A DNA stretch of 64,000 nucleotides from Pelomonas sp. Root1237 (GTDB lineage Bacteria > Pseudomonadota > Gammaproteobacteria > Burkholderiales > Burkholderiaceae_C). A program made the position numbers and the translations under genes. How positions within the stretch are numbered: position 1 is the first letter of the stretch; every line of letters starts with the position of its first letter. A model generated the notes under the pieces. The model saw nothing but the letters and a program-made list of their open reading frames with translations. It was not told where the DNA came from and searched no databases. The stretch is taken from the NCBI RefSeq assembly GCF_001425055.1, contig NZ_LMDK01000001.1, positions 261,845 to 325,844 of the forward strand, written 5' to 3'. Shown in pieces: positions 53,109 through 62,053 of the stretch.

Positions 53109-54419
53109 CTACCGGATCGTTGACCGCCGAGACTTGGCCGCGGCCATCGGTTGCGACGTGGCATTCAGTGCATCTGCCCTGTACTCACTGTGAGCCGAGA
53201 AGGCGCCGGCCGTGACTTCGATGTCCGCGCCGGAAATGCCCGCTCCACGGGCGACGTCGCGCCACTGGTCGACCACGGTCGCCACCTCTTCGACGATGGC
53301 GCCTGCCTCGGCGTCTGTGAGTCGATAAAACGCAGCTGTCGACCGCACCGTGCTCATGCTCGGGCGGTTGTCGACATCGTCGATGTTGAGCACATGCTCC
53401 GCTTTGTCGACGTTCGGGTTGACATCGAAGGCAGGAGACAGCCGCCAGCCATCTTTGCCGAGCAGGAACCCGTGATTGCGCAGGTGATCGTCTCGATTGC
53501 CGACGGCGACATTGAAAGCCACTCGACGGAACAGCTGCTTGAGGTCGCTGGCGACGTATGCAGGGTCTCCACCGGCACTCAGGAATTGGGCGAGCTCAAG
53601 GTAGCTCGCGCCCTCACTCTGTTCCCGCCGGAGCAGCGTCATGGCGGACGCATAGAACTGCCGCTTGCCATTCTCGCGATCGAATCGCTGGACGCAGAAG
53701 GTGTGGAACTCGCTGTTCAACCTGACCGCGCGGGCGGCTGGAACACTGACGCCGGCCCTCTTGGCCATGGTGTGGACAGCGGCCTCCCAGGCGCCTATGT
53801 CCCGGTCATCGTCACGCGATGGGAATTTCCCGATCCAGAGCGAGCCGTCCTGCTCGGCGAAGTTCGCTTTCGGCCTGGCCCCGCCCAATGAAGCGCCTGG
53901 CGCCACCAGCACGGCCAGCCACCGACGCAGCGCGTCAAGATCGTCGATGCGCTTGCTCGTTAGCAACGTGGCCACGGCCTCGAGCTCGCGCAGGTTGGTC
54001 ACGGGTGGTGCGGCCATCTTTTCGGCGCCGAGGAATTCCTCGGCGCCCTCCAGGCGGAATCGCAGCCCGCCTTGACGCGTGAAGTCCTGAACGCCGATCA
54101 GGAAATCCCAGGCATAAAGGTTCCGGGGCGTTCGGCCTTCGTCCTTCGCCTGCAGAGCTTCTCGTCGCTTCATGAGCGTTTGGCCCCAGCGGTCCGGGGA
54201 CGAGTCCAGGAAGATGCCGAAGTTGCCCAGCTCTGGCTTCGGAAAGTAGGGCTGGTCGCCGAGGGACAAATCGGGATCGACCGAAAATGCCATCGGGTCC
54301 TTCAGCCAGTCCCGCTCGTAGACGAAACGGACCTGGCCGCGATCGTGAGACAGCGTGCCTACACGCCGCGCGTCTTCAAGATCACAGTCGAGCCAGACCT
54401 CCAGGTTCGAGCCGCTCAT
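53109..54419 (-). CDS. HipA-like serine/threonine kinase toxin
   Basis: A 436-residue HipA-family kinase. The N-terminal subdomain has GNFGIFLDSSPDRWGQTLMKRRE; the Ser/Gly loop SLGGARPKANF at 177-187 holds the autophosphorylated or ATP-gating Ser. The catalytic region is NRDDHLRNHGFLL with the metal-binding SPAFDVNPN following. Characterised HipA proteins phosphorylate glutamyl-tRNA synthetase; whether this does is unknown. The ATG at 54419 overlaps the stop of the helix-turn-helix partner (ATGA). All key residues seem intact. Confidence 0.9.
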   Translation of the reverse strand: MSGSNLEVWLDCDLEDARRVGTLSHDRGQVRFVYERDWLKDPMAFSVDPDLSLGDQPYFPKPELGNFGIFLDSSPDRWGQTLMKRREALQAKDEGRTPRNLYAWDFLIGVQDFTRQGGLRFRLEGAEEFLGAEKMAAPPVTNLRELEAVATLLTSKRIDDLDALRRWLAVLVAPGASLGGARPKANFAEQDGSLWIGKFPSRDDDRDIGAWEAAVHTMAKRAGVSVPAARAVRLNSEFHTFCVQRFDRENGKRQFYASAMTLLRREQSEGASYLELAQFLSAGGDPAYVASDLKQLFRRVAFNVAVGNRDDHLRNHGFLLGKDGWRLSPAFDVNPNVDKAEHVLNIDDVDNRPSMSTVRSTAAFYRLTDAEAGAIVEEVATVVDQWRDVARGAGISGADIEVTAGAFSAHSEYRADALNATSQPMAAAKSRRSTIR

Positions 54420-54760
54420 CAAGATCCTCTCGGCGAGGACGCTGGCATGGCGCCGCGCTTTCGAGCGGGCTTGGGCTCCAACGCCAGGTCCTGAAGCTTG
54501 CGGCCCACCTGGTCGTCGGCCGCGAGCGACTCGATGTCCTTCTCGAGGCCCAGTACGGCGAGCACCCTCAGATAGGTCCCAAGTGTCGCGCCGGGATCGC
54601 CAGCCTCCACGTTGTAAAGGGAGGAGCGCGAGATCCCGGCCCGGAGCGCAACGGTCATGGAGCTGAGCTTGCGGCGCAGCCGCGCCAGGCGCAGCCGCTC
54701 ACCAAGAGCAGCAAGAAGACGCTGCTCCTGGGGGAAAACGACCGGCGGTTTGCTGGGCAT
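54419..54760 (-). CDS. HipB-like XRE-family antitoxin/repressor
   Basis: A 113-residue protein with an XRE helix-turn-helix at about 18-75 (LGERLRLARLRRKLSSMTVALRAGISRSSLYNVEAGDPGATLG, LRVLAVLGLEKDIESLA). The C-terminal tail is basic and probably disordered. As in HipBA systems it would bind HipA and repress the operon; an inverted repeat lies 20 bases upstream of its ATG. It precedes hipA with a four-base overlap. Confidence 0.88.
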   Translation of the reverse strand: MPSKPPVVFPQEQRLLAALGERLRLARLRRKLSSMTVALRAGISRSSLYNVEAGDPGATLGTYLRVLAVLGLEKDIESLAADDQVGRKLQDLALEPKPARKRGAMPASSPRGS

Positions 54761-54779
54761 CGGACAGGTAATCCGGTTC

Positions 54780-54807
54780 GAAAATGTCCACCATTATGAA
54801 CATTTTC
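54780..54807 (-). promoter_or_regulatory. Probable operator of the hipBA-like operon
   Basis: GAAAATGT at 54780-54787 and ACATTTTC at 54800-54807 are perfect inverted repeats with 12 bases between. They lie just upstream of the hipB-like start on the minus strand, in the only AT-rich stretch of the area. A similar half (ATTTTGTCC) follows at 54813, so two sites may be present. Confidence 0.6.
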
Positions 54808-54972
54808 ACCATATTTTGTCCAGCATGGTGGGTTGGTGCCGTTCAAGCGCTCAAGCGTTGCGCACGACCAAGCGCCGCGCGGCAGCGCCTACCGTGTCAA
54901 GCTGCTTGCCAGGATATGCAAGAGCCGGGCATCAAGCACAGCACCAAGCTCCTATCCGGCGGGGAAACGCGC

Positions 54973-55872
54973 CTACCGCGGGTGGGATCGGACGAGCGAG
55001 CGGTATCGCCAGGCGGCCAGCAGCCCGCCCAGGGACATCAGCCACAGCGAGGACGGCTCCGGCACCGGAGCAAAGGACTGGGCCCAGTTCAGCCCCGAGG
55101 GCGACGTGATCGTGAACAGCGACATGTCCGCAGGCACGTACAGGCCGGTGTTGGGGTCGAGCAGCGAGATCGCCGAGATGCCGTTCCAGTACGAAGAGTG
55201 GCCGAAATCGGCAGTGACCGAGGCTGCTTCGCTGGTGCTGCATTGTGGGTCGCTCAAGCAGTCGATCTTGCCCGCAGACACCGTCAGCCGCTCCGTGAAG
55301 GTGAAGGGCGTGCCCAGCGTGATGGTGATTTTGATGTTGTGGATGCCCGAGTAGTACAGCGGGCCGCCAGCCACGGCGCTGACGAAGTCGACTGGGAACC
55401 CGCCCGGGAATGCAGGGTTCGAGTGGGCGCCCCAGCTGCCGAGGAAACCGGCTCCGTTCAAAGAGAAGTTCACCGAGGAATAGCCGCCCCCGGTCGGGTC
55501 GATCATGCCTTGCAGCGTGACACCCATGGTGACGCGCGCCTGCGTACCGTTGAGACCGGCCGAGCTGATTGTGATGTCCTCCCCGTACGCGCCTTCGGCA
55601 AAGGCGGTGCCCAGGTGGTTGCCGGCGCCGGCGAAGCTGGAGGCGTAGAGCTTGATGACACCCAGGGCCACCGACGCATCAGCCGTGCCGCCAGCGCCGT
55701 TGCCGGCGGCTGATGACGAGGCGCTGAACGTGCCGCTGTCGAAATCGTCCACGGGCGGGTCGAATTGCGTGCCAAGCGCGCTGGCCGACGTCCTGGCGAT
55801 GGTCGAGCCTGCGGATGCTGCGAAGGCGCAGCCGAGGGCGGTCAGGCCCACCAGAAGATGCCGGAATTTCAT
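54973..55872 (-). CDS. PEP-CTERM sorted exported protein
   Basis: A 299-residue protein with a signal peptide (MKFRHLLVGLTALGCAFAASA) and a C-terminal sorting tail VPEPSSLWLMSLGGLLAAWRYR followed by basic residues. The body is rich in Gly, Ser, Ala and Thr and probably all-beta. The pair of Cys in DCLSDPQCS may form a disulfide. No known domain was recognised. It would be processed by an exosortase and linked to the envelope or exopolysaccharide. Confidence 0.85.
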   Translation of the reverse strand: MKFRHLLVGLTALGCAFAASAGSTIARTSASALGTQFDPPVDDFDSGTFSASSSAAGNGAGGTADASVALGVIKLYASSFAGAGNHLGTAFAEGAYGEDITISSAGLNGTQARVTMGVTLQGMIDPTGGGYSSVNFSLNGAGFLGSWGAHSNPAFPGGFPVDFVSAVAGGPLYYSGIHNIKITITLGTPFTFTERLTVSAGKIDCLSDPQCSTSEAASVTADFGHSSYWNGISAISLLDPNTGLYVPADMSLFTITSPSGLNWAQSFAPVPEPSSLWLMSLGGLLAAWRYRSLVRSHPR

Positions 55873-55986
55873 GAAGCCACTCCTTGACCGCCCGGCGAAC
55901 TGCGGGCCGAGGCTTTTCTACGCCTGCGCTTGGGGAGGGTCAATCGATGTGGCGCCGATCCCCCTAGGACGGCGAGCTACCTATTG

Positions 55987-56058
55987 ATGACGAACCGCGG
56001 CACCAAGGGTTCGATCAGCGCCCGCGGCGAGAAGAAACCTTCCGTGGACAGCCGCTGA
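55987..56058 (+). pseudogene. Short remnant resembling a DUF2807 protein tail
   Basis: The 23-codon frame starting ATGACGAACCGC contains KGSISARGEKKPS, which closely matches GMGSISARGEKRN at the end of the DUF2807 protein at 52283-53053. Nothing else of that gene is present. It lies 41 bases before the alpha-2-macroglobulin start. It may be a leftover of a second DUF2807 gene; chance similarity over so short a stretch cannot be excluded. Confidence 0.4.
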
Positions 56059-56099
56059 TCGCTACCTAAACTCCTCGCCAAATTGCGGGGAGGAATTCG

Positions 56100-59000
56100 A
56101 TGGTTGCGTGGAAGAAGGCCGTCACGGCCCTGGTGGGTGTGGTGGCGGTGGTGGGCGGCGGCTGGTGGGCGTCGCAAAAGCTCGGGCAACCGGCCCTGCC
56201 CAGCAGCGCCGAGATCGGTGGCGAGCAGGCGGCCTTTGCGCTGCTGGACTGCAAGGCCCGACTCTTCGACGGCTCGCCGGCCATCGCGCTGAGCTTCACG
56301 CAGCCGCTGGACAGCAAGCAGGACTTCGGCGCCCTCGTCAGCGCGCAGGAAGGCGCCGCGCCAACCACCACCGACGGCAAGAAGGAGCCGGCGCCGGACG
56401 CCAGCTTCAAGCCGCTGGCCGCCCGCTGGGTGCTGGGCGACAACCCCCGCGTGCTCTACCTGCCCTTCGTGACACCGGACCGCAGCTTTCGCTTCGCGTT
56501 CAACGCCCAGCTGGGGGCGAAAACCGGCGCCAAGCTCGCGACCGCGCAGAAGTGCGAGGCTGTCAGCGAGACCATGCCCGACAGCTACTACTTCGCCAGC
56601 CGCGGCCTGGTGCTGCCGGCCGGCCAGAACGGCGGCCTGCCGGTCGTGACCATCAACACGCCCGAAGTGGATGTGCAGTTCCTGCGTATCAAGCCGGCCT
56701 CGCTGCCGGCCTTTCTGGAACAGGTCAGCGGCCGGCGCGAGCGCCAGGTGAACTCTGGCGAAGAGGACGGCGAGGGCGGCTACTACTACGACGGGTACAA
56801 CGACAACCAGCGGCGCCTGAAGGGCACCGTGGGCGGCTGGGTGCTGGACGAGCTGCGCGCCATGAGCGACAGCGTCTACCTCGGCCGCTTCACGACCGAC
56901 GCGCGGCCCAACCGCCGCAACGTCAGCTTCCTGCCCGTGGAAGGCATCAAGGAGCTGCAGGAGCCCGGCATCTACGTGGCCATCATGAACCAGCCCGGCC
57001 GCTTCGGCTGGGACTACCAGGTCACGCATTACTACGTCACCGACGTCGGCCTGCACCTGCGCCGGCATGCCGAGCAGATGGATGTGTTCGCCACGTCCCT
57101 GAAGAGCGGCGGAGCGCTGTCAGGGGTGGAGCTCAGCCTGGTCGATGAGAACGGCAAGGCGCTGGCCCAGGCGCAGACCGATGGCGACGGCCACGCCGTG
57201 TTCACCGGCCGCAGTGACAAGGCCCGCGCCGTGCTGGCGCGCAAAGGCAAGGAGATGTCCATCCTGTCGCTGCGCGACGCGGCGCTGGACCTGAGCGAGT
57301 TCGACGCCACCGGCCACCCCTCGCGCAGCAACAAGCTGTTCGTTTACGCCGGCCGCGACCTGTATCGGCCGGGCGAGAACTTCCAGGTCTCGGTGCTGGC
57401 GCGAGACGCCGACGGCAAGCCTTTGCCCAAGCCCTTGCCCATCACGCTGACGGTCAAGAAGCCCGACGGCAGCAAACTCGTCGAGCAGTTGGTGCAGCCG
57501 GGCAAGACGGGCACCGGCTACTACCAGCAAGGCATCACCTTGCCGGCCGACGCACCCACCGGTGGCTGGACCATCCAGGCCCGCGTCGACCCCGGTGCCA
57601 AGCAACCCGATGCGCAATGGGCCTTCAAGGTCGAGGAGTTCCTGCCCGAGCGCATGAAGCTCACGCTGACCGCGCCCGAGGGCACCCTCAACGGTGACGG
57701 CGGCATCACGGTGCAGGCCCAGGGCGACTACCTCTACGGCGCACCCGCCGGCGGCAACCGGCTGCAGGGCAGCGCCTATTCCGAGCGCCTCCTGATGCCG
57801 CTGCCGGCCAAGCTGCCCGGCTTCATCTTTGGCGACCTGGCCGACGACAAGGCCAAGAACCGGCAGGACCTGGAAGAGCAGGAGCTGGACGCCGAAGGCA
57901 AGGCCAGCATGAAGATCGCGACGGCATTCGGTGAGCGCAAGTCGCCGATGCGCGTTCGCGCGGCCTTCAGCCTGCTGGAGTCCGGCGGCCGGCCGGTCGT
58001 GCGCGCCATCGAGCGCACGTGGTGGCCGGCGCCCGTGCTGGTCGGCGCGCGGCCGCTGTTCGACCGCAATGTGTCGGCCGAGAACGGCCTGGCCGAGTTC
58101 GAGCTGGCGCGCGTCGACTCGAGCGGCAACTTCAAGCCGAGCAAGGAAGTGCAGCTCAAGCTCATCTACGAGGAGCGCCAGTGGTATTGGCGTTATGACG
58201 ACGGCCGTGGCTGGAACTCGGGCTTCAACGTCAACGAGGAGCTGGTGGAGGCGCGCAGCCTGGCGCTGACGGCCCGCACCAAGATCGCACTGCCCGTGCG
58301 CTGGGGCCGCTACCGCCTGGAGGTGAAAGACCCCGACACCGGCCTGACGATGCGTTATGGCTTCTACGCCGGCTATGGCGCCCAGGACGCCGACGACATC
58401 GGCAACCGGCCCGACCGCGTGCAACTCAAGCTGCAGGGTGCGCCCTTCAAGCCGGGCGACGTGGCCAAGCTGGCCATCAAGCCACCGCATGACGGCGAGG
58501 CCATCGTCACCGTCGAAGGCGACCGCGTGTTGTGGACCAAGCGCATCGGCGTGAAGGCCAGCGGCACGGACATCGACATCCCCGTCGATGCCAGCTGGGC
58601 CCGCCACGACCTCTACATCACGGTGGCCGCCTTCCGCCCCGGCAGCCAGGGCGACAAGGTGACGCCGGCCCGCGCGCTGGGCCTGGTGCACCTGCCGCTG
58701 AACCGCGAGGACCGCAAGCCCAAGCTGGCACTGACCGTACCGGCCAAGACGCAGCCGTCGGTGTCGCTGCCCGTCAGCGTCAAGGTGCCGGCCCTGGCCG
58801 GCAAACCCGCCATCGTCACCGTCTCGGCGGTGGACGTCGGCATCCTGAACATCACCAACTACAAGACACCCGATCCGCAGGACTTCTTCTTCGGCAAGCA
58901 TCGCTACGGCGCCGACATGCTGGACCTCTATGGCCGCCTCATCGAGAAGATGGAAGGCAATGTGGCCAAGCAGCGTTTCGGCGGCGACGCCGGCAAGCGC

Positions 59001-61172
59001 GATTCGCAGTCCATGCCGCGCAAGGTGCTGCTGGTGGACCTGTTCAGCGGCCCGGTGCAGCTGGATGCCAAGGGCGAGGCGACCATCAACCTGAAGCTGC
59101 CGGACTTCAACGGCACGCTGCGCGTGATGGCGGTGGTGTCGAGTGCGGACAGCTATGCGTCGGCCCAGGCGGAGACGGTTGTTGCCGCGCCATTGGTGGC
59201 CGAGCTGAACATGCCGCGCTTTGTGTCGCCGGGGGACAAGGCGACCATCGCTCTCGATGTGACCAACCTCAGCGGCGCCGCGCAAGACGTGAAGGTGTCG
59301 GTCACGTCCAGCGGGCCGCTGAAGATCACCGGCGGCGCCGAGAGCCTCAAGCTGGCCGACAAGCAGCGCCAGATCCTGCGCTTCCAGGCCGAGGCCCTGG
59401 ATGCCTCGGGCTTGGCGCCCATCGAGGTCAAGGTGACGGCGGGGCCGCTGAGCATCACGCGCGAGGCGGCGCTGCAGGTGCAGCCCATCACGCCACTGGT
59501 GCGCGAGAGCCGGCGCATCCGCTTGGAGCCCGGCGCCACGCAGACGCTGGACAAGGCACTGCTCGACGCCTTCTGGGCCGGCACGGCCAGTGTGGCGCTG
59601 AGTGTGTCCAACACGCCGCCCATCGACATCAAGGACCAGGTCAAGGGCCTCTTGATGTACCCCTATGGCTGCCTGGAGCAGACGACGTCCAGCGCCTACC
59701 CGCTGGTCTTCATCGACGACGAGGCCGCCAAGCGCTGGGGCATGACGCCAGTCCCTCGGGAAGAACGCGCGAAACGGTTGGACAGCGCCTTCGCTCGCCT
59801 GGCCAGCATGCAGCAACCCAAGGGCGGCTATGGCCTGTGGGCGTCCAGCAGCCCGTACGAGGGGTGGCTGAGCGCCTATGTGACCGGCTTCCTGCAGGAC
59901 TCGCGCGACGCCGGCTTTGCCGTGCCCGAGGCCATGCTCAAGCGCTCGCTGGACAACCTGCTGGAGCAGTTCCAGCGCGCCCCGGCCCAGCAGACCACGC
60001 CGGCCAAGGAGCCCAAGCGCGACGACAAGGGCCGCATCGCCGACTGGCGCGACGCCGAGACCCTGCGCATCGCCCACCAGCGCTTTGCCGAGGCCGCGCA
60101 CGCCGGCTACATCCTGGCGCGCGAGCAGAAGGCGCCGCTGGCCACGCTGCGCACCCTGCACGACCAGTACCGCAGCCATGCGCTGTCGCCGCTGCCGCTG
60201 GTTCAGCTGAGCCTGGCGCTGAAGCTGATGGGCGACGAAGGCCGCGCCAAGGCGGCCCTGGACGACGCGATGCAGCGCGGCTACGGCTACCAGCCCGACG
60301 ACCCCAACAACTACTGGTGGAGCCAGTGGCTGGGCGACTACGGCTCACGCGTGCGCGACCGTGCGCTGGCCTACGCGCTGCTGCTGCGCCACAAGGTCGC
60401 GCACGAGAAGCGCGAGAACCTGCTGTTCGACCTGTCCGACGACTTCAGCCGCCGCAACTACTACTCGACGCAGGAGCGCCTGGCCCTCTTCCTGGCCGTG
60501 CAGGCCGCCACCAACGGCGCAGGCAAGGACGACGGTTGGAAGACAGCGTTGAACGTGGGCGCCAAGGCCGACGCCTGGACCGGCAGCGGCGTGGGCCAGC
60601 AGAGCTTCGAGCTCGCCAAGCTCAAGTCGGGCATCGCGCTGAAGAACGAGGGCGCGGCGCCGCTGTACCTCGACGTGACCGCCCAGGGCTACCCGACCAA
60701 GCCACTGGCGCCGACCAGCGACCGCATCTCGGTCGAGCGCGCCATGTTCACGACTGACGGCAAGCCGGTGACGGCACGGCAGTTCACCACCGGCGAGATG
60801 TTCGTCGTGCGCCTGCGCGTGAAGGCGCCGCAGTCCATCAAGGACGGCCTGATCGTGGACCGCATCCCAGCGGGCTTCGAGATCGAGAACCTCAACCTCA
60901 GCCAAGGCCCCAAGGCCGGCGAGTTCACGGTGGAGGGGGTCAACATCGCCCAGGCCAACGCCAACGAACGTATCGTCCACATGGAGTACCGCGACGACCG
61001 CTTCGTCGCCGCCGCGGCGCTGGGGCAGACGCTGGACGTCTTCTACCTCGTGCGCGCCGTGGCGCCGGGCAAGTACGTGGTGCCGGCGACGTTTGCGGAG
61101 GACATGTATCGGCCGGAGGTGAGGGGGATTGGGAAGGCGGAGGGGGAGATTACGGTGGTGGACAAGAAGTGA
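56100..61172 (+). CDS. Bacterial alpha-2-macroglobulin family protein
   Basis: A 1690-residue protein anchored by an N-terminal helix (KAVTALVGVVAVVGGGWWAS), with macroglobulin domains typical of the YfhM-type family (ADGKPLPKPLPITLTVKKPDG, LFVYAGRDLYRPGENFQVSV). The internal thioester motif CLEQ is at 1191-1194 (YPYGCLEQTTSSAYPL), followed by the helical thioester domain. It probably traps foreign proteases in the periplasm. Relatives are usually followed by pbpC (PBP1C); here an unrelated gene follows, coupled by a GTGA overlap. Length matches YfhM-type proteins. Confidence 0.93.
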   Translation: MVAWKKAVTALVGVVAVVGGGWWASQKLGQPALPSSAEIGGEQAAFALLDCKARLFDGSPAIALSFTQPLDSKQDFGALVSAQEGAAPTTTDGKKEPAPDASFKPLAARWVLGDNPRVLYLPFVTPDRSFRFAFNAQLGAKTGAKLATAQKCEAVSETMPDSYYFASRGLVLPAGQNGGLPVVTINTPEVDVQFLRIKPASLPAFLEQVSGRRERQVNSGEEDGEGGYYYDGYNDNQRRLKGTVGGWVLDELRAMSDSVYLGRFTTDARPNRRNVSFLPVEGIKELQEPGIYVAIMNQPGRFGWDYQVTHYYVTDVGLHLRRHAEQMDVFATSLKSGGALSGVELSLVDENGKALAQAQTDGDGHAVFTGRSDKARAVLARKGKEMSILSLRDAALDLSEFDATGHPSRSNKLFVYAGRDLYRPGENFQVSVLARDADGKPLPKPLPITLTVKKPDGSKLVEQLVQPGKTGTGYYQQGITLPADAPTGGWTIQARVDPGAKQPDAQWAFKVEEFLPERMKLTLTAPEGTLNGDGGITVQAQGDYLYGAPAGGNRLQGSAYSERLLMPLPAKLPGFIFGDLADDKAKNRQDLEEQELDAEGKASMKIATAFGERKSPMRVRAAFSLLESGGRPVVRAIERTWWPAPVLVGARPLFDRNVSAENGLAEFELARVDSSGNFKPSKEVQLKLIYEERQWYWRYDDGRGWNSGFNVNEELVEARSLALTARTKIALPVRWGRYRLEVKDPDTGLTMRYGFYAGYGAQDADDIGNRPDRVQLKLQGAPFKPGDVAKLAIKPPHDGEAIVTVEGDRVLWTKRIGVKASGTDIDIPVDASWARHDLYITVAAFRPGSQGDKVTPARALGLVHLPLNREDRKPKLALTVPAKTQPSVSLPVSVKVPALAGKPAIVTVSAVDVGILNITNYKTPDPQDFFFGKHRYGADMLDLYGRLIEKMEGNVAKQRFGGDAGKRDSQSMPRKVLLVDLFSGPVQLDAKGEATINLKLPDFNGTLRVMAVVSSADSYASAQAETVVAAPLVAELNMPRFVSPGDKATIALDVTNLSGAAQDVKVSVTSSGPLKITGGAESLKLADKQRQILRFQAEALDASGLAPIEVKVTAGPLSITREAALQVQPITPLVRESRRIRLEPGATQTLDKALLDAFWAGTASVALSVSNTPPIDIKDQVKGLLMYPYGCLEQTTSSAYPLVFIDDEAAKRWGMTPVPREERAKRLDSAFARLASMQQPKGGYGLWASSSPYEGWLSAYVTGFLQDSRDAGFAVPEAMLKRSLDNLLEQFQRAPAQQTTPAKEPKRDDKGRIADWRDAETLRIAHQRFAEAAHAGYILAREQKAPLATLRTLHDQYRSHALSPLPLVQLSLALKLMGDEGRAKAALDDAMQRGYGYQPDDPNNYWWSQWLGDYGSRVRDRALAYALLLRHKVAHEKRENLLFDLSDDFSRRNYYSTQERLALFLAVQAATNGAGKDDGWKTALNVGAKADAWTGSGVGQQSFELAKLKSGIALKNEGAAPLYLDVTAQGYPTKPLAPTSDRISVERAMFTTDGKPVTARQFTTGEMFVVRLRVKAPQSIKDGLIVDRIPAGFEIENLNLSQGPKAGEFTVEGVNIAQANANERIVHMEYRDDRFVAAAALGQTLDVFYLVRAVAPGKYVVPATFAEDMYRPEVRGIGKAEGEITVVDKK

Positions 61173-61996
61173 GACTCACCGTCGGCATGCGGGGCACAGC
61201 CAAGGGTGGCATCAGCCGTGTGGTCGTCGCAGCAACGTTGACAACGCTCGGAGAGGCTTCCTGGGCCGGTACATCCGATCCAATCGGTGTGGGCGGCTTA
61301 GTCGGCCCGGTGCTGCTGTACCTGATCGCCTTGGTCGTATTGGCTGCAATGGGCTTTCGATCTCGGTGGGCGCTCATTGCAGCCTTCGCTTTGCTGGTGT
61401 TGCCGCCAGCTTGGGTGTGGCGGCGTATCGAGATGCCCGGCGAACAGGAGAGAGCCCAACGAGATGCCCGCAATCGCCGCGTCATCGATGAGCAGGTTGC
61501 TGCGGATCGAGCCTATTCGCAGTTCTGCAAGAGCCGACAACTGCAGGTGCTTTCCACGGTTCCTCCTGGAGAGCTTCCCTCCTCTGGTGCTCGAACCTTG
61601 CTTGTGAGTGCAGATCCCGCGTTTGTCCAGAAACTGTCGCGTTTCAGAGCGGATACCTTGATCCGGTTGCTGCAAAGTGACGTGCAACGGTGCCGACGTT
61701 TGGGATTGGCCTTCATCGAAGGACGCCAGTCGGTACAGCCACCAAGCTTCTTTCGATCGTCTGCTTGCGAGGCCCTGGTCTACACGCAAATTCAGGAGCC
61801 TGCGGCGCGCTACGAACTTGTAGTGGGCGAAACGAGCCCGCCGGCCAAGTCGCCGGGAGTAGCCTTCGATCGCTTTCAAGCGCGTCTGTGCGAATTGCAG
61901 ACCGGAGGTCGGGCCAGATCATGGCATCGGACACTCTCTATTTCTTGGATTTCCAGTCCGGCCGCGCCGATTGCCCGAAGGCGGAAGAACAGGTGA
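61169..61996 (+). CDS. Unknown membrane protein, possible frameshift near the 3' end
   Basis: A 275-residue reading frame of no recognised family, with a hydrophobic pair of segments near 45-85 (GPVLLYLIALVVLAAMGF, WALIAAFALLVLPPAWVW) and a soluble C-terminal part. After CELQTGG (about 61905) the frame becomes Ser/Arg-rich. The -1 frame continues instead as SGQIMASDTLYFLDFQSG, then EEQVIDLIERVF and stops at 62037. The real protein probably ends there, so a one-base indel around 61905-61920 is likely. The GTG start overlaps the preceding stop; an ATG at 61187 is an alternative. Confidence 0.55.
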   Translation: MRLTVGMRGTAKGGISRVVVAATLTTLGEASWAGTSDPIGVGGLVGPVLLYLIALVVLAAMGFRSRWALIAAFALLVLPPAWVWRRIEMPGEQERAQRDARNRRVIDEQVAADRAYSQFCKSRQLQVLSTVPPGELPSSGARTLLVSADPAFVQKLSRFRADTLIRLLQSDVQRCRRLGLAFIEGRQSVQPPSFFRSSACEALVYTQIQEPAARYELVVGETSPPAKSPGVAFDRFQARLCELQTGGRARSWHRTLSISWISSPAAPIARRRKNR

Positions 61997-62053
61997 TCGA
62001 CTTGATCGAGAGGGTGTTTTCGCCGCAGAGCCGATGACGATTGCAATGCTGTT

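Noticed and set aside
57120-60179. Very long minus-strand open frame (over 1000 codons) opposite the macroglobulin gene
   Set aside because: It is the low-stop antisense frame expected opposite a GC-rich gene. Its translation is His/Gln/Arg-rich without domains, whereas the plus strand encodes a clear macroglobulin with CLEQ.
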